Assembly: GCA_028292145.1 (NCBI GenBank)
Contig: JAQGMX010000037.1
Span: forward strand, 1 to 23,410
Source of the DNA: Variovorax sp.
GTDB lineage: Bacteria; Pseudomonadota; Gammaproteobacteria; Burkholderiales; Burkholderiaceae_C
Length of the DNA stretch: 23,410 nt
Direction of reading: 5' to 3'
Shown here piece after piece: positions 14,359 through 20,895 of the stretch (the stretch's first letter is position 1; every line of letters begins with the position of its first letter). The position numbers and the translations under genes are program-made. The notes under the pieces were generated by a model that did not search any database, was not told the DNA's origin, and was given only the letters and a program-made list of their open reading frames with translations.

Positions 14359-14562
14359 TTAAATGCCCATGCCGGGCAGCATGGCAGCCATCGAAACCAT
14401 GTTGGTCTCGTGAACGCCTACTGAACCGCGCAAGTGGCGCTTGTTCTTGGTGGTCTTCTTCGTCAGGATGTGACGTTTGAAGGCTTGACCGCGCTTGACG
14501 GTGCCACCGGGACGAACGCGGAAACGTTTTTTCGCGCTGCTCTTGGTCTTCATTTTGGGCAT
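14359..14562 (-). CDS. rpmI: 50S ribosomal protein L35
   Basis: Small basic protein of the large ribosomal subunit, 67 aa, usual length. It begins with the family signature MPKMKTKSSAKKRFRVRPGG and continues with the lysine/arginine-rich middle (FKRHILTKKTTKNKRHLRG). The ATG at 14562 has AAAGGAG seven bases upstream. It lies between infC and rplT, the conserved order. The 160-bp gap in front of it holds a stable hairpin that may control its translation. Confidence 0.98.
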   Translation of the reverse strand: MPKMKTKSSAKKRFRVRPGGTVKRGQAFKRHILTKKTTKNKRHLRGSVGVHETNMVSMAAMLPGMGI

Positions 14563-14640
14563 ATCAATGCTCCTTTAAATTGTGCTCGTGAGGCGCTGCG
14601 GATACTCCACAGACTTGTTGGCCCCGAGACACTTCTTATC

Positions 14641-14678
14641 TCGGCGCTGCATGCACCCGAAAATGCGTGCAGCGCCGA
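14641..14678 (-). promoter_or_regulatory. Stable RNA hairpin in the infC-rpmI gap (candidate L20 target)
   Basis: In the 160-bp space between the infC stop and the rpmI start, an 11-bp perfect stem (14641-14651 with 14668-14678) continues past one mismatch into three more pairs and an 8-nt loop. A smaller CGAGA/TCTCG hairpin follows nearer to rpmI. There is no U-run, so it is not an intrinsic terminator. In E. coli, L20 binds an irregular stem and a pseudoknot in this same gap to repress rpmI-rplT translation. That this hairpin does the same is an inference from position. Confidence 0.5.
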
Positions 14679-14722
14679 AACCCTTCAAATCCTCGACTGC
14701 CCGCGTGCGAACAGTTCCTGCT

Positions 14723-15325
14723 TCAGGCCGTTGCCGGCGTCTGCGACGCTTCAGCAGCCGGCTTCGGAGCGCCGCCAGCCTTCTTGCGGCCAGGTGCGAT
14801 CATCATGATCATCTGGCGGCCTTCGAGCTTTGGAAACTGCTCGACCATGATCAGGTCGGCCAGTTCGTCGCGAATGCGCTGCAACAACGCCAGACCAAGT
14901 TCCTGGTGCGTGATTTCGCGGCCGCGGAAGCGGAGCGTGATCTTGCACTTGTCGCCCTCTTCAAGAAAGCGCTTGATATTGCGCATCTTGATGTTGTAGT
15001 CACCGTCGTCGGTGCCCGGGCGAAACTTGATTTCCTTGACCTCGACGATCTTCTGCTTCGACTTCGCCTCGGCGGCCTTCTTCTGCTCGTGGTACTTGAA
15101 CTTTCCGTACTCGATCAAGCGACAGACAGGCGGATTCGCCGCGGAAACGACTTCCACCAGATCGACGTCCTGCTCACCGGCCAGGCGCAAGGCCTCGGTG
15201 ATGCTCACAACACCCAACGGCTCGTTCTCGGGCCCGATCAGGCGAACTTCCGGGGCCATGATTTCCCGGTTAAGGCGGTGTTGGCGTTCCTCGCGGTGGC
15301 GGCGGTCGCGAAATGCAGTAGCGAT
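14723..15325 (-). CDS. infC: Translation initiation factor IF-3 (ATC start codon)
   Basis: IF3 binds the 30S subunit, blocks premature 50S joining and checks the start codon and initiator tRNA. The usual ATG reading (15259) would give 178 aa beginning at MAPEVRLIG. In-frame coding continues upstream with the conserved basic N-terminus (RDRRHREERQHRLNREI) to an ATC at 15325-15323. That ATC has a clean AAGGA (15334-15338) at 8-nt spacing, giving 200 aa. A non-standard start (AUU in E. coli) is the classic feature that lets IF3 repress its own translation. The N-domain (PPVCRLIEYGKFKY), linker and C-domain (KEIKFRPGTDDGDYNIK, ITLRFRGREI, EGRQMIMMIAP) are complete. An alanine/proline-rich tail ends the protein. 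It follows thrS after 96 bp. Confidence 0.93.
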   Translation of the reverse strand: MATAFRDRRHREERQHRLNREIMAPEVRLIGPENEPLGVVSITEALRLAGEQDVDLVEVVSAANPPVCRLIEYGKFKYHEQKKAAEAKSKQKIVEVKEIKFRPGTDDGDYNIKMRNIKRFLEEGDKCKITLRFRGREITHQELGLALLQRIRDELADLIMVEQFPKLEGRQMIMMIAPGRKKAGGAPKPAAEASQTPATA

Positions 15326-15348
15326 GGTCAGGATCCTTCAAACAGTTT

Positions 15349-15365
15349 GCTGCCGGGATGGCAGC
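15349..15365 (-). promoter_or_regulatory. Small hairpin in the thrS-infC gap
   Basis: GCTGCC and GGCAGC form a 6-bp stem with a 5-nt loop just upstream of the infC Shine-Dalgarno (15334-15338). No U-run follows. It may protect or shape the infC leader, but it could also be incidental in GC-rich DNA. Confidence 0.3.
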
Positions 15366-15421
15366 GATTGCCGTAGAGATTGCGCCCACAAACCCATAAT
15401 TCAATCGCTTTGCGAGAACGA

Positions 15422-17329
15422 TCAGCGTTTGTGTTGGATGTCTTCGGCGATCTTTTGCGAGAACGCCTCTACCGACATGGCACCGAGATCAACATTGCCT
15501 CGGGCGCGCACTGCAACAGCACCTGCTTCCTTCTCCTTGTCGCCTACGACAATGATGTAAGGAAGCTTTTGCAACGAATGCTTGCGGATTTTATACGTGA
15601 TCTTCTCGTTATGCAGGTCAAGCTGAACCCTAAGCCCTTGATGCTGCAGTGTTTTCGCCACAGAAGCCGCATATTCGGCCTGTCCTTCGCTGATGTTGAG
15701 CACTGCGACCTGCACCGGCGCGAGCCAGGCGGGCATCGCGCCCGAATGGTGCTCGATCAGCATGCCGATGAATCGCTCCAGGCTGCCGACGATCGCGCGG
15801 TGCAGCATCACCGGGTGCGCACGGCCGCTGGTTTCGGTCACGTATTCGCCGCCGAGCCGCTCGGCCATGTTGAAGTCGACTTGCATCGTGCCGCACTGCC
15901 ACTGGCGGCCGATCGCGTCCCGCAGCGTGTATTCGATCTTCGGGCCGTAGAAAGCGCCGTCGCCGGGAGAGATGATGAAGTCGACGCCCGAACGGCGCAG
16001 CGCTTCCATCACCGCATGCTCGGCCTTGTCCCAGAGCGCATCGGAACCGATGCGGTTCGCCGGTCGCGTCGCGACCTTGTAGAGGATGTCGGTGAAGCCG
16101 AAGTCGGCGTACACCTTCTGCAATTGCGCCGTGTAATTGACGCATTCTTCGAGGATCTGGTCCTCAGTGCAGAAGATGTGGCCGTCATCCTGCGTGAAAC
16201 CGCGCACCCGCATGATGCCGTGCAGCGCACCGCTCGGCTCGTTCCGATGGCACTGACCGAATTCGCCGTAGCGCAGCGGCAGGTCGCGGTAGCTGCGCAG
16301 ATCCGACTTGAAGATCAGCACATGGCCCGGGCAGTTCATCGGCTTCAGCGCGTACTCGCGCTTTTCCGATTCCGTGACGAACATGTTCTCGCGGTAGTTC
16401 TGCCAGTGGCCTGTCTTCTCCCACAGGCTCTTGTCGAGGAGCTGCGGGCCCTTCACTTCCTGGTAGCCGGTGTCCTTGTAGACCTGGCGCATGTACTGCT
16501 CGACTTCCTGCCACACCGCCCATCCCTTCGGATGCCAGAAGACCACGCCAGGCGCGACTTCGTCGATGTGGAACAGATCCAGTTCCTTGCCCAGGCGCCG
16601 ATGGTCGCGCTTCTCGGCTTCCTCGATGCGCTGGATGTACTGGTCGAGCTGCTTCTTGTCGGCCCAGGCCGTGCCGTAGATGCGCTGCAACTGCTCGTTC
16701 TTGGCATCGCCGCGCCAGTAGGCGCCGGCTAGCTTCGTCAGCTTGAATATTTTCAGGAAACGCGTGTTCGGCACGTGCGGGCCGCGGCACATGTCGACGT
16801 ATTCCTGGTGATAGTAGAGACCCATCGCCTGCTCGTCGGGCATGTCCTCGACCAGTCGAAGCTTGTAGTCCTCGCCACGCGAAGCAAAAACCTCGATGAC
16901 TTCCGCGCGCGGCGTCACTTTCTTCACCACGTCGTAGTCCTGCGCGATCAGGTCGCGCATGCGTTGCTCGATGGCGGTCACGTCCTCGGGTGTAAAGGGG
17001 CGCTCGTACGAGATGTCGTAATAAAAGCCTTCGTCGATCACCGGCCCGATCACCATCTTGGCGGTCGGATACAGCTGTTTCACCGCGTGGCCGACCAGGT
17101 GGGCCGTCGAGTGGCGGATGATTTCCAGCCCCTCGTCGTCCTTGGGCGTGATGATCTGCAGCCGGGCGTCGTGGTCGATGATGTCGCTGGCATCGACCAA
17201 TTTGCCGTCGACCTTGCCAGCGACGGTCATCTTGGCAAGGCCGGGACCGATCGATCGGGCGACGTCGGCGACCGAAACCGGGCCGGGGTACTCGCGCTGC
17301 GAGTTGTCGGGAAGCGTGATTTGAATCAT
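15422..17329 (-). CDS. thrS: Threonine--tRNA ligase
   Basis: Class II synthetase that charges tRNA-Thr and edits mischarged Ser-tRNA-Thr; 635 aa, usual length. Domains in order: TGS domain (1-61); editing domain with H73 and H77 (RHSTAHLVGHA) and C181/H185 (CRGPHVPNT), all four matching E. coli ThrRS; catalytic core with zinc ligands C333 (MNCPGH) and H384 (DDGHIF) and motif 2 FGQCHRNEPSGALHG; and C-terminal anticodon-binding domain (from about 535, WLAPVQVAVLNIS). The ATG at 17329 has AAGG six bases upstream. A strong terminator ends 17 bp before this start, and a threonine-containing leader ORF lies further upstream. The gene is therefore probably controlled by attenuation. It heads the thrS-infC-rpmI-rplT-pheST-ihfA operon. 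Confidence 0.97.
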   Translation of the reverse strand: MIQITLPDNSQREYPGPVSVADVARSIGPGLAKMTVAGKVDGKLVDASDIIDHDARLQIITPKDDEGLEIIRHSTAHLVGHAVKQLYPTAKMVIGPVIDEGFYYDISYERPFTPEDVTAIEQRMRDLIAQDYDVVKKVTPRAEVIEVFASRGEDYKLRLVEDMPDEQAMGLYYHQEYVDMCRGPHVPNTRFLKIFKLTKLAGAYWRGDAKNEQLQRIYGTAWADKKQLDQYIQRIEEAEKRDHRRLGKELDLFHIDEVAPGVVFWHPKGWAVWQEVEQYMRQVYKDTGYQEVKGPQLLDKSLWEKTGHWQNYRENMFVTESEKREYALKPMNCPGHVLIFKSDLRSYRDLPLRYGEFGQCHRNEPSGALHGIMRVRGFTQDDGHIFCTEDQILEECVNYTAQLQKVYADFGFTDILYKVATRPANRIGSDALWDKAEHAVMEALRRSGVDFIISPGDGAFYGPKIEYTLRDAIGRQWQCGTMQVDFNMAERLGGEYVTETSGRAHPVMLHRAIVGSLERFIGMLIEHHSGAMPAWLAPVQVAVLNISEGQAEYAASVAKTLQHQGLRVQLDLHNEKITYKIRKHSLQKLPYIIVVGDKEKEAGAVAVRARGNVDLGAMSVEAFSQKIAEDIQHKR

Positions 17330-17346
17330 GTGAAACCTTGAGCCTG

Positions 17347-17378
17347 AAAAACAAAAAGCGCGGTGGTGACCGCGCTTT
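17347..17378 (-). terminator. thrS leader: Intrinsic terminator in the thrS leader (attenuator)
   Basis: On the minus strand a 10-bp perfect GC-rich stem (arms 17369-17378 and 17355-17364) with a GGTG/CACC tetraloop is followed by TTGTTTTT (17354-17347). Only 17 bp separate its tail from the thrS ATG, which leaves no room for a promoter. Every transcript reaching thrS must pass it. It can serve both as an attenuator for thrS and as the terminator for aceA transcripts. Confidence 0.9.
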
Positions 17379-17407
17379 GCTGGAAAAATGACGGCAATGG
17401 CCGACGT

Positions 17408-17413
17408 GCGCGG
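17408..17413 (-). promoter_or_regulatory. Candidate antiterminator segment of the thrS leader
   Basis: CCGCGC on the minus strand, three bases after the leader-peptide stop codon, repeats the sequence of the terminator 3' arm (17358-17363). It can therefore pair with the terminator 5' arm GCGCGG (17370-17375). It can instead pair, with one bulge, with GCGCCGG at the end of the leader ORF. A small CGGC/GCCG hairpin (17392-17403) lies between the two arms and would shorten the loop. This is the arrangement of a classic attenuator. The pairing is read from the sequence, the function is inferred. Confidence 0.45.
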
Positions 17414-17415
17414 AG

Positions 17416-17478
17416 TTACCGGCGCGTTCCTTCGGAGGAAGCGCCGTGGCGTGCGTCGGACGTAGTTCGCGGTGTCAT
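17416..17478 (-). CDS. Candidate thrS leader peptide (20 aa, four threonines)
   Basis: A short ORF from ATG 17478 to TAA 17416 with threonine at positions 2, 5, 6 and 18; it begins MTPRTTSD. AAAGG lies about ten bases before the ATG. The tandem ACT ACG codons come just before a hairpin (GGCGC...GCGCC, 17420-17445) that overlaps the second half of the ORF, and the stop codon lies next to the antiterminator segment. Four threonines in twenty codons, in front of the threonyl-tRNA synthetase gene and its terminator, suggest a sensor peptide for charged tRNA-Thr. No known family is matched; the call rests on position and codon content. Confidence 0.5.
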   Translation of the reverse strand: MTPRTTSDARHGASSEGTRR

Positions 17479-17523
17479 AACCAGGATGCCTTTCTCGCTC
17501 TTGTTGCGGGGACGGAGCGGTCG

Positions 17524-17529
17524 ATTCTA
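17524..17529 (-). promoter_or_regulatory. Candidate thrS operon -10 element
   Basis: TAGAAT on the minus strand (in GATAGAATCG) lies in the gap between aceA and the leader peptide, about 45 nt before the leader ATG. The region upstream is GC-rich with no convincing -35 hexamer, so a secondary activator or a weak promoter is possible. Confidence 0.4.
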
Positions 17530-17558
17530 TCTTCCCGGCTCCGCCCGCCGTCGGCGCG

Positions 17559-18878
17559 TCAGTGGAACTGTTCTTCCTCGGTCGAACCGGTCAGTGCCGT
17601 AACGCTCGACTTGCCGCCCTGGATCACCGTCGTCACCTCATCGAAGTAGCCGGTACCGACTTCCTGCTGGTGCGACACGAAGGTGTAGCCGCGGTCGCGA
17701 GCTGCGAATTCGGGCTCCTGCACCTTCTCGACATAAGCCGACATGCCACGTGCCGCGTAATCCTGCGCCAGATCGAACATGTTGAACCACATCGAATGGA
17801 TGCCGGCCAGCGTGATGAACTGGTACTTGTAGCCCATCGCACCGAGTTCGCGCTGGAACTTGGCGATGGTCGCGTCGTCGAGGTTCTTCTTCCAGTTGAA
17901 CGAAGGCGAGCAGTTGTAGGCAAGCAGCTTGCCCGGATGCACCTTGTGCACGGCTTCGGCGAACTTGCGGGCGAATTCCAGATCGGGCGTGCCGGTTTCG
18001 CACCACACCAGATCGGCGTAGTGCGCATAGGCGACTGCACGGCTGATGGCCTGGTCCATGCCCTTCTTGGTGCGGTAAAAGCCTTCGGCCGTGCGCTCGC
18101 CGGTGATGAAGGGCTTGTCGTTCTCGTCGTAGTCGCTGGTGATCAGGTCGGCGGCCTCGGCGTCGGTGCGGGCGATGACCAGCGTCGGCGTGCCGCAGAC
18201 ATCCGCTGCCATGCGGGCGGCGATCAGCTTCTGGACGGCTTCGGTGGTCGGGACCAGCACCTTGCCGCCCATGTGGCCGCACTTCTTGACGGAGGCCAGC
18301 TGGTCCTCGAAATGCACGCCGCCGGCGCCGGCCTTGATCATGGCCTTCATCAGTTCGAACGCGTTCAGCACACCGCCGAAGCCGGCTTCGGCATCGGCCA
18401 CGATCGGCGCGAAGTAGTCGACGTAACCCTTGTCGCCGGGGTTGTTGCCCTTGGACCACTGGATTTCATCGGCGCGGCGGAAGGTGTTGTTGATGCGCTC
18501 GACCACCGTCGGCACCGAGTCGACCGGGTACAGCGACTGGTCCGGGTACATCGAAGCGTAGCTGTTGTTGTCCGCAGCGACCTGCCAGCCCGAAAGGTAG
18601 ATCGCCTTGATGCCGGCCTTGACCTGCTGCATCGCCTGGCCGCCGGTCAGCGCGCCGAGGCAGTTGACGTAAGGCTCGCTATGAACCAGATCCCAGAGCT
18701 TTTCTGCGCCGCGACGTGCCAGCGTGTGCTCGATGGGGAACGAGCCGCGAAGCCGCACGACTTCGGCAGCCGTGTAGCCACGCTTGATGCCCTTCCAGCG
18801 TGGGTTCGTGGCCCAGTCTTTTTCGAGGGCGGCGACCTGCTGTTCGCGGCTGAGCTGTTCGGTGAAGGTTTGCGGCAT
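17559..18878 (-). CDS. aceA: Isocitrate lyase
   Basis: First enzyme of the glyoxylate shunt; it splits isocitrate into glyoxylate and succinate for growth on acetate and fatty acids. The product has 439 aa (E. coli 434). The catalytic signature KKCGHMGGK has the active cysteine at C200 (E. coli C195). Other conserved segments are SGWQVAADNN, DYFAPIVADAEAGFGG, GGVHFEDQ, VIARTDAEAA and AYNCSPSFNWKKNL. The ATG at 18878 has AGGAG eight bases upstream. A longer in-frame start at 18953 is rejected because its extra residues are basic promoter DNA without family similarity. A palindrome overlaps the likely promoter. No terminator of its own is seen before the thrS leader. Confidence 0.97.
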   Translation of the reverse strand: MPQTFTEQLSREQQVAALEKDWATNPRWKGIKRGYTAAEVVRLRGSFPIEHTLARRGAEKLWDLVHSEPYVNCLGALTGGQAMQQVKAGIKAIYLSGWQVAADNNSYASMYPDQSLYPVDSVPTVVERINNTFRRADEIQWSKGNNPGDKGYVDYFAPIVADAEAGFGGVLNAFELMKAMIKAGAGGVHFEDQLASVKKCGHMGGKVLVPTTEAVQKLIAARMAADVCGTPTLVIARTDAEAADLITSDYDENDKPFITGERTAEGFYRTKKGMDQAISRAVAYAHYADLVWCETGTPDLEFARKFAEAVHKVHPGKLLAYNCSPSFNWKKNLDDATIAKFQRELGAMGYKYQFITLAGIHSMWFNMFDLAQDYAARGMSAYVEKVQEPEFAARDRGYTFVSHQQEVGTGYFDEVTTVIQGGKSSVTALTGSTEEEQFH

Positions 18879-18955
18879 GGTGTTCACTCCTGGAGGTTGA
18901 TTGAAATTCGTTGTTCGGCGCGTTTGCCTTGGAACTACTTTACGTCGCCTCATCT

Positions 18956-18991
18956 GTCTTATGTCTTATATAAGACTTATTTTTATTCCAA
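18956..18991 (-). promoter_or_regulatory. aceA promoter with palindromic operator
   Basis: GTCTTATATAAGAC (18963-18976) is a perfect 14-bp palindrome, and a third copy of its half-site, GTCTTAT, lies directly next to it (18956-18962). On the minus strand TTGGAA (18991-18986) is a possible -35 element. TATAAG or TAAGAC, both inside the palindrome, would be the -10 element at 15 or 17 bp spacing. A regulator bound here would cover the promoter. The arrangement suggests a dimeric regulator of central carbon metabolism, possibly GntR-type, but the protein is not identified. Confidence 0.6.
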
Positions 18992-19157
18992 TTAAATCAA
19001 TGGGTTAAGCCAGCAATATCTTGATGTGAAATCGTCTTTCTCATATCGAGAAAAAATTGGAGTCAACTGCGCCGACCGATTCCGCATTGCAAAATGCATC
19101 TCTCCAAGTGAAATGCATCATCCGACCGTTCGATTCCGTCCCGCCCGTACTTTCTGC

Positions 19158-20123
19158 ATGTCACAGCCCCGCTTTTCCTCTCCCCGCGCCGCACGTCTTG
19201 TCGCCTACGGTTGCCTGGCACTCAGCATGTCGCTGGTCGGCGGCTATGTGGCTTTGTCCAAGCCGCTGGTTGCCGCCTTTCCCGTCTTGCTTCTGGCATG
19301 GCTGCGCTTCGGCATCGCCGCGCTGGCGATGCCGCATTGGCTGCGCCGCCCGGCCGATGAAGCACCGATGACCGTCAAGACGCGCAGGCTGGTGTTCCTC
19401 GAATCGTTTCTCGGCAATTTCATGTTCTCGATCTGCATGCTGTTCGGTGTCAGCATGACCAGCGCCGTGTCGGCGGGCGTGATCATGGCGTCGATACCTG
19501 CGGTGGTCGCCATCGGCAGCCGGGTATTTCTGGGCGAGCGCATCACGCGACGTGTGGGCCTGGCGATCGGTTGCGCGGCTTTCGGTATCGGGCTGCTCGC
19601 GTTCGCGCCTGCGGCTTCGTCGACACACGCGCCGTCGAGCGGCGCGAGCGGCACGACCGGCCTGGCGACGCCGTGGCTCGGCAACGTGCTGGTCTTCTGT
19701 GCCGTACTCTGCGAAGCCGCCTATGCAGTGATCGGCAAGCTGCTCACCGGCCGGTTGGGTCCGAAGCGGATCTCGTCGCTGATCAATCTCTGGGGCTTCG
19801 CGCTGACGACCCCCGCCGGCCTCTGGCTCGCATGGCGATTCGACTTCGGCAACGTGCAGGCCGGCACGTGGCTGCTGCTGGTGGTCTATGCCCTTGCAGC
19901 GAGCATCTGGACCGTCTGGCTCTGGATGACGGGGCTGAAGAACGTGCCCGCTTCGCAGGCTGGCGTTTTCACGGTCATGCTGCCGGTAAGCGCGGCGCTG
20001 GTCGGCGTTTCGGTGCTCGGCGAATCGCTTTCGCACGCGCAGTTGTTTGCCTTCGCGGTGTCGCTGCTGGGCGTACTTCTCGCCACTTGGCCGGAACGCC
20101 GCGCGACCGCCTTCGTACATTGA
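19158..20123 (+). CDS. EamA/DMT-superfamily transporter
   Basis: A 321-aa inner-membrane protein with about ten hydrophobic segments in two EamA repeats (first from LVAYGCLALSMSLVGGYVALSKP, second from PWLGNVLVFCAVLCEAAYAVIGKLL). Between them lies an Ala/Ser/Gly/Thr-rich loop (about 155-170). It ends in a short basic cytoplasmic tail. Substrate unknown. It is only distantly like the EamA protein at 4875-5825. The open frame extends upstream to 19026, with another ATG at 19113. The family N-terminus fits the ATG at 19158 best, though no Shine-Dalgarno is seen. It is divergent from aceA across a 279-bp gap. Confidence 0.88.
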   Translation: MSQPRFSSPRAARLVAYGCLALSMSLVGGYVALSKPLVAAFPVLLLAWLRFGIAALAMPHWLRRPADEAPMTVKTRRLVFLESFLGNFMFSICMLFGVSMTSAVSAGVIMASIPAVVAIGSRVFLGERITRRVGLAIGCAAFGIGLLAFAPAASSTHAPSSGASGTTGLATPWLGNVLVFCAVLCEAAYAVIGKLLTGRLGPKRISSLINLWGFALTTPAGLWLAWRFDFGNVQAGTWLLLVVYALAASIWTVWLWMTGLKNVPASQAGVFTVMLPVSAALVGVSVLGESLSHAQLFAFAVSLLGVLLATWPERRATAFVH

Positions 20124-20223
20124 TGTCGCGCCGTTGTATGCAGGCGGTTTTGGAGGGTGCGCGAAAACCTTCATCTCCCTCTGGAAAAAACAACAAACGC
20201 CAATGAAAAAGTCCCGTTTTCCC

Positions 20224-20252
20224 TTGGAAACGCGTTTCTTCTCATTTAGCAT
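20224..20252 (+). promoter_or_regulatory. Promoter of the SWIB/H1-like gene
   Basis: TTGGAA (20224-20229), a 17-bp spacer and TAGCAT (20247-20252) make a sigma-70-like promoter about 70 bp before the start codon. It matches four of six bases in each hexamer. It lies in a 197-bp gap after the EamA gene, in which the stretch of A-rich DNA at 20185-20215 could act as an upstream element. Confidence 0.55.
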
Positions 20253-20320
20253 GCGGTCTGCCAGTGGAGACACGTCTTTTCATTGGTGAAACGTTCAAAT
20301 CCAAAAAAAGGAAATCAACC

Positions 20321-20752
20321 ATGGCAACTGCAAAAAAGGCTCCGGCCAAAAAGGCTCCGGCGACCAACGCGGCGGCTCCTGCCAAGAAGGCAGCAGCACC
20401 CGCGAAGAAGGTGCCGGCGCCTGCGAAGAAGGCAGCGCCAGCCAAGACGGCTGCAGCACCAGCGAAGAAGGCACCGGCCAAGAAGGCTGCTCCTGCCAAG
20501 AAGCGCACGCCGAATGCAGCGTTCATGAAGGCCTTGACCCCCAGCGCGGAACTCGCCGCTGTCGTGGGCTCGACGCCCCTGCCGCGCACCGCCGTCGTGA
20601 GCAAGCTGTGGGACTACATCAAGAAGAACAATCTTCAAGACAAGGCCAACAAGCGCAACATCAACGCCGACGACAAGCTGAAGGCCATCTTCGGCAAGCC
20701 GCAGGTTTCGATGTTCGAACTCGCAGCCCTGATCGGCAAGCACGTCAAGTAA
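20321..20752 (+). CDS. Histone H1-like lysine-rich protein with SWIB domain
   Basis: A 143-aa nucleoid-type protein. Residues 1-64 form a low-complexity tail of Ala, Lys and Pro (repeated PAKKA units) resembling eukaryotic histone H1 tails and bacterial H1-like proteins. Residues about 68-142 form a SWIB/MDM2 domain (FMKALTPSAELAAVVGSTPL, VVSKLWDYIKKNNLQD, DDKLKAIFGKPQVSMFEL). H1-SWIB combinations are known in chlamydiae and in betaproteobacteria, where they are thought to bind DNA; the exact role is not established. The ATG at 20321 has AAGGA upstream, while an earlier in-frame ATG (20264) would add promoter-derived residues and is rejected. It is a single-gene unit with its own promoter and terminator. 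Confidence 0.92.
   Translation: MATAKKAPAKKAPATNAAAPAKKAAAPAKKVPAPAKKAAPAKTAAAPAKKAPAKKAAPAKKRTPNAAFMKALTPSAELAAVVGSTPLPRTAVVSKLWDYIKKNNLQDKANKRNINADDKLKAIFGKPQVSMFELAALIGKHVK
20330..20505 (+). repeat. Degenerate tandem repeat encoding PAKKA units
   Basis: The 5' part of the SWIB gene is built from degenerate repeats of about 12-18 bp around GCCAAGAAGGC(A/T), coding for Pro-Ala-Lys-Lys-Ala. Such tracts change length easily between strains by slippage or recombination. Confidence 0.75.
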
Positions 20753-20776
20753 TCGGACCGCTTTCGCGATTTCGAG

Positions 20777-20800
20777 AAGCCGGCATCTGCCGGCTTTTTT
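20777..20800 (+). terminator. Intrinsic terminator after the SWIB gene
   Basis: AAGCCGGC (20777-20784), a 4-nt loop and GCCGGCTT (20789-20796) form an 8-bp GC-rich stem followed by four more T, giving a run of six. It lies 25 bp past the stop codon and separates the gene from ribH. Confidence 0.9.
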
Positions 20801-20855
20801 ACGTCCGGAGAAAGGTCACTTCCCGCGGGTGACAGCATCGCAGGCGTCGGATGCC

Positions 20856-20861
20856 TAGAAT
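20856..20861 (+). promoter_or_regulatory. Candidate ribH -10 element
   Basis: TAGAAT lies 35 bp before the ribH ATG, in the 95-bp gap after a terminator, so ribH needs its own promoter here. The best -35 candidate (GTGACA, 20829-20834) is 21 bp away, too far for a normal spacer. The gap is too short for, and lacks the conserved boxes of, an FMN riboswitch. Confidence 0.4.
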
Positions 20862-20895
20862 TTCCGGCTGCAAAGACTTCTTCTGAAGACAAAAC

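Noticed and set aside
17562..18995. Open frame of 477 codons on the plus strand opposite aceA
   Set aside because: It is antisense to a complete isocitrate lyase gene. Its long length follows from the high-GC third positions of aceA, and it has no recognisable domain.
20801..20895. FMN riboswitch before ribH
   Set aside because: The gap is too short and the conserved boxes are not visible.
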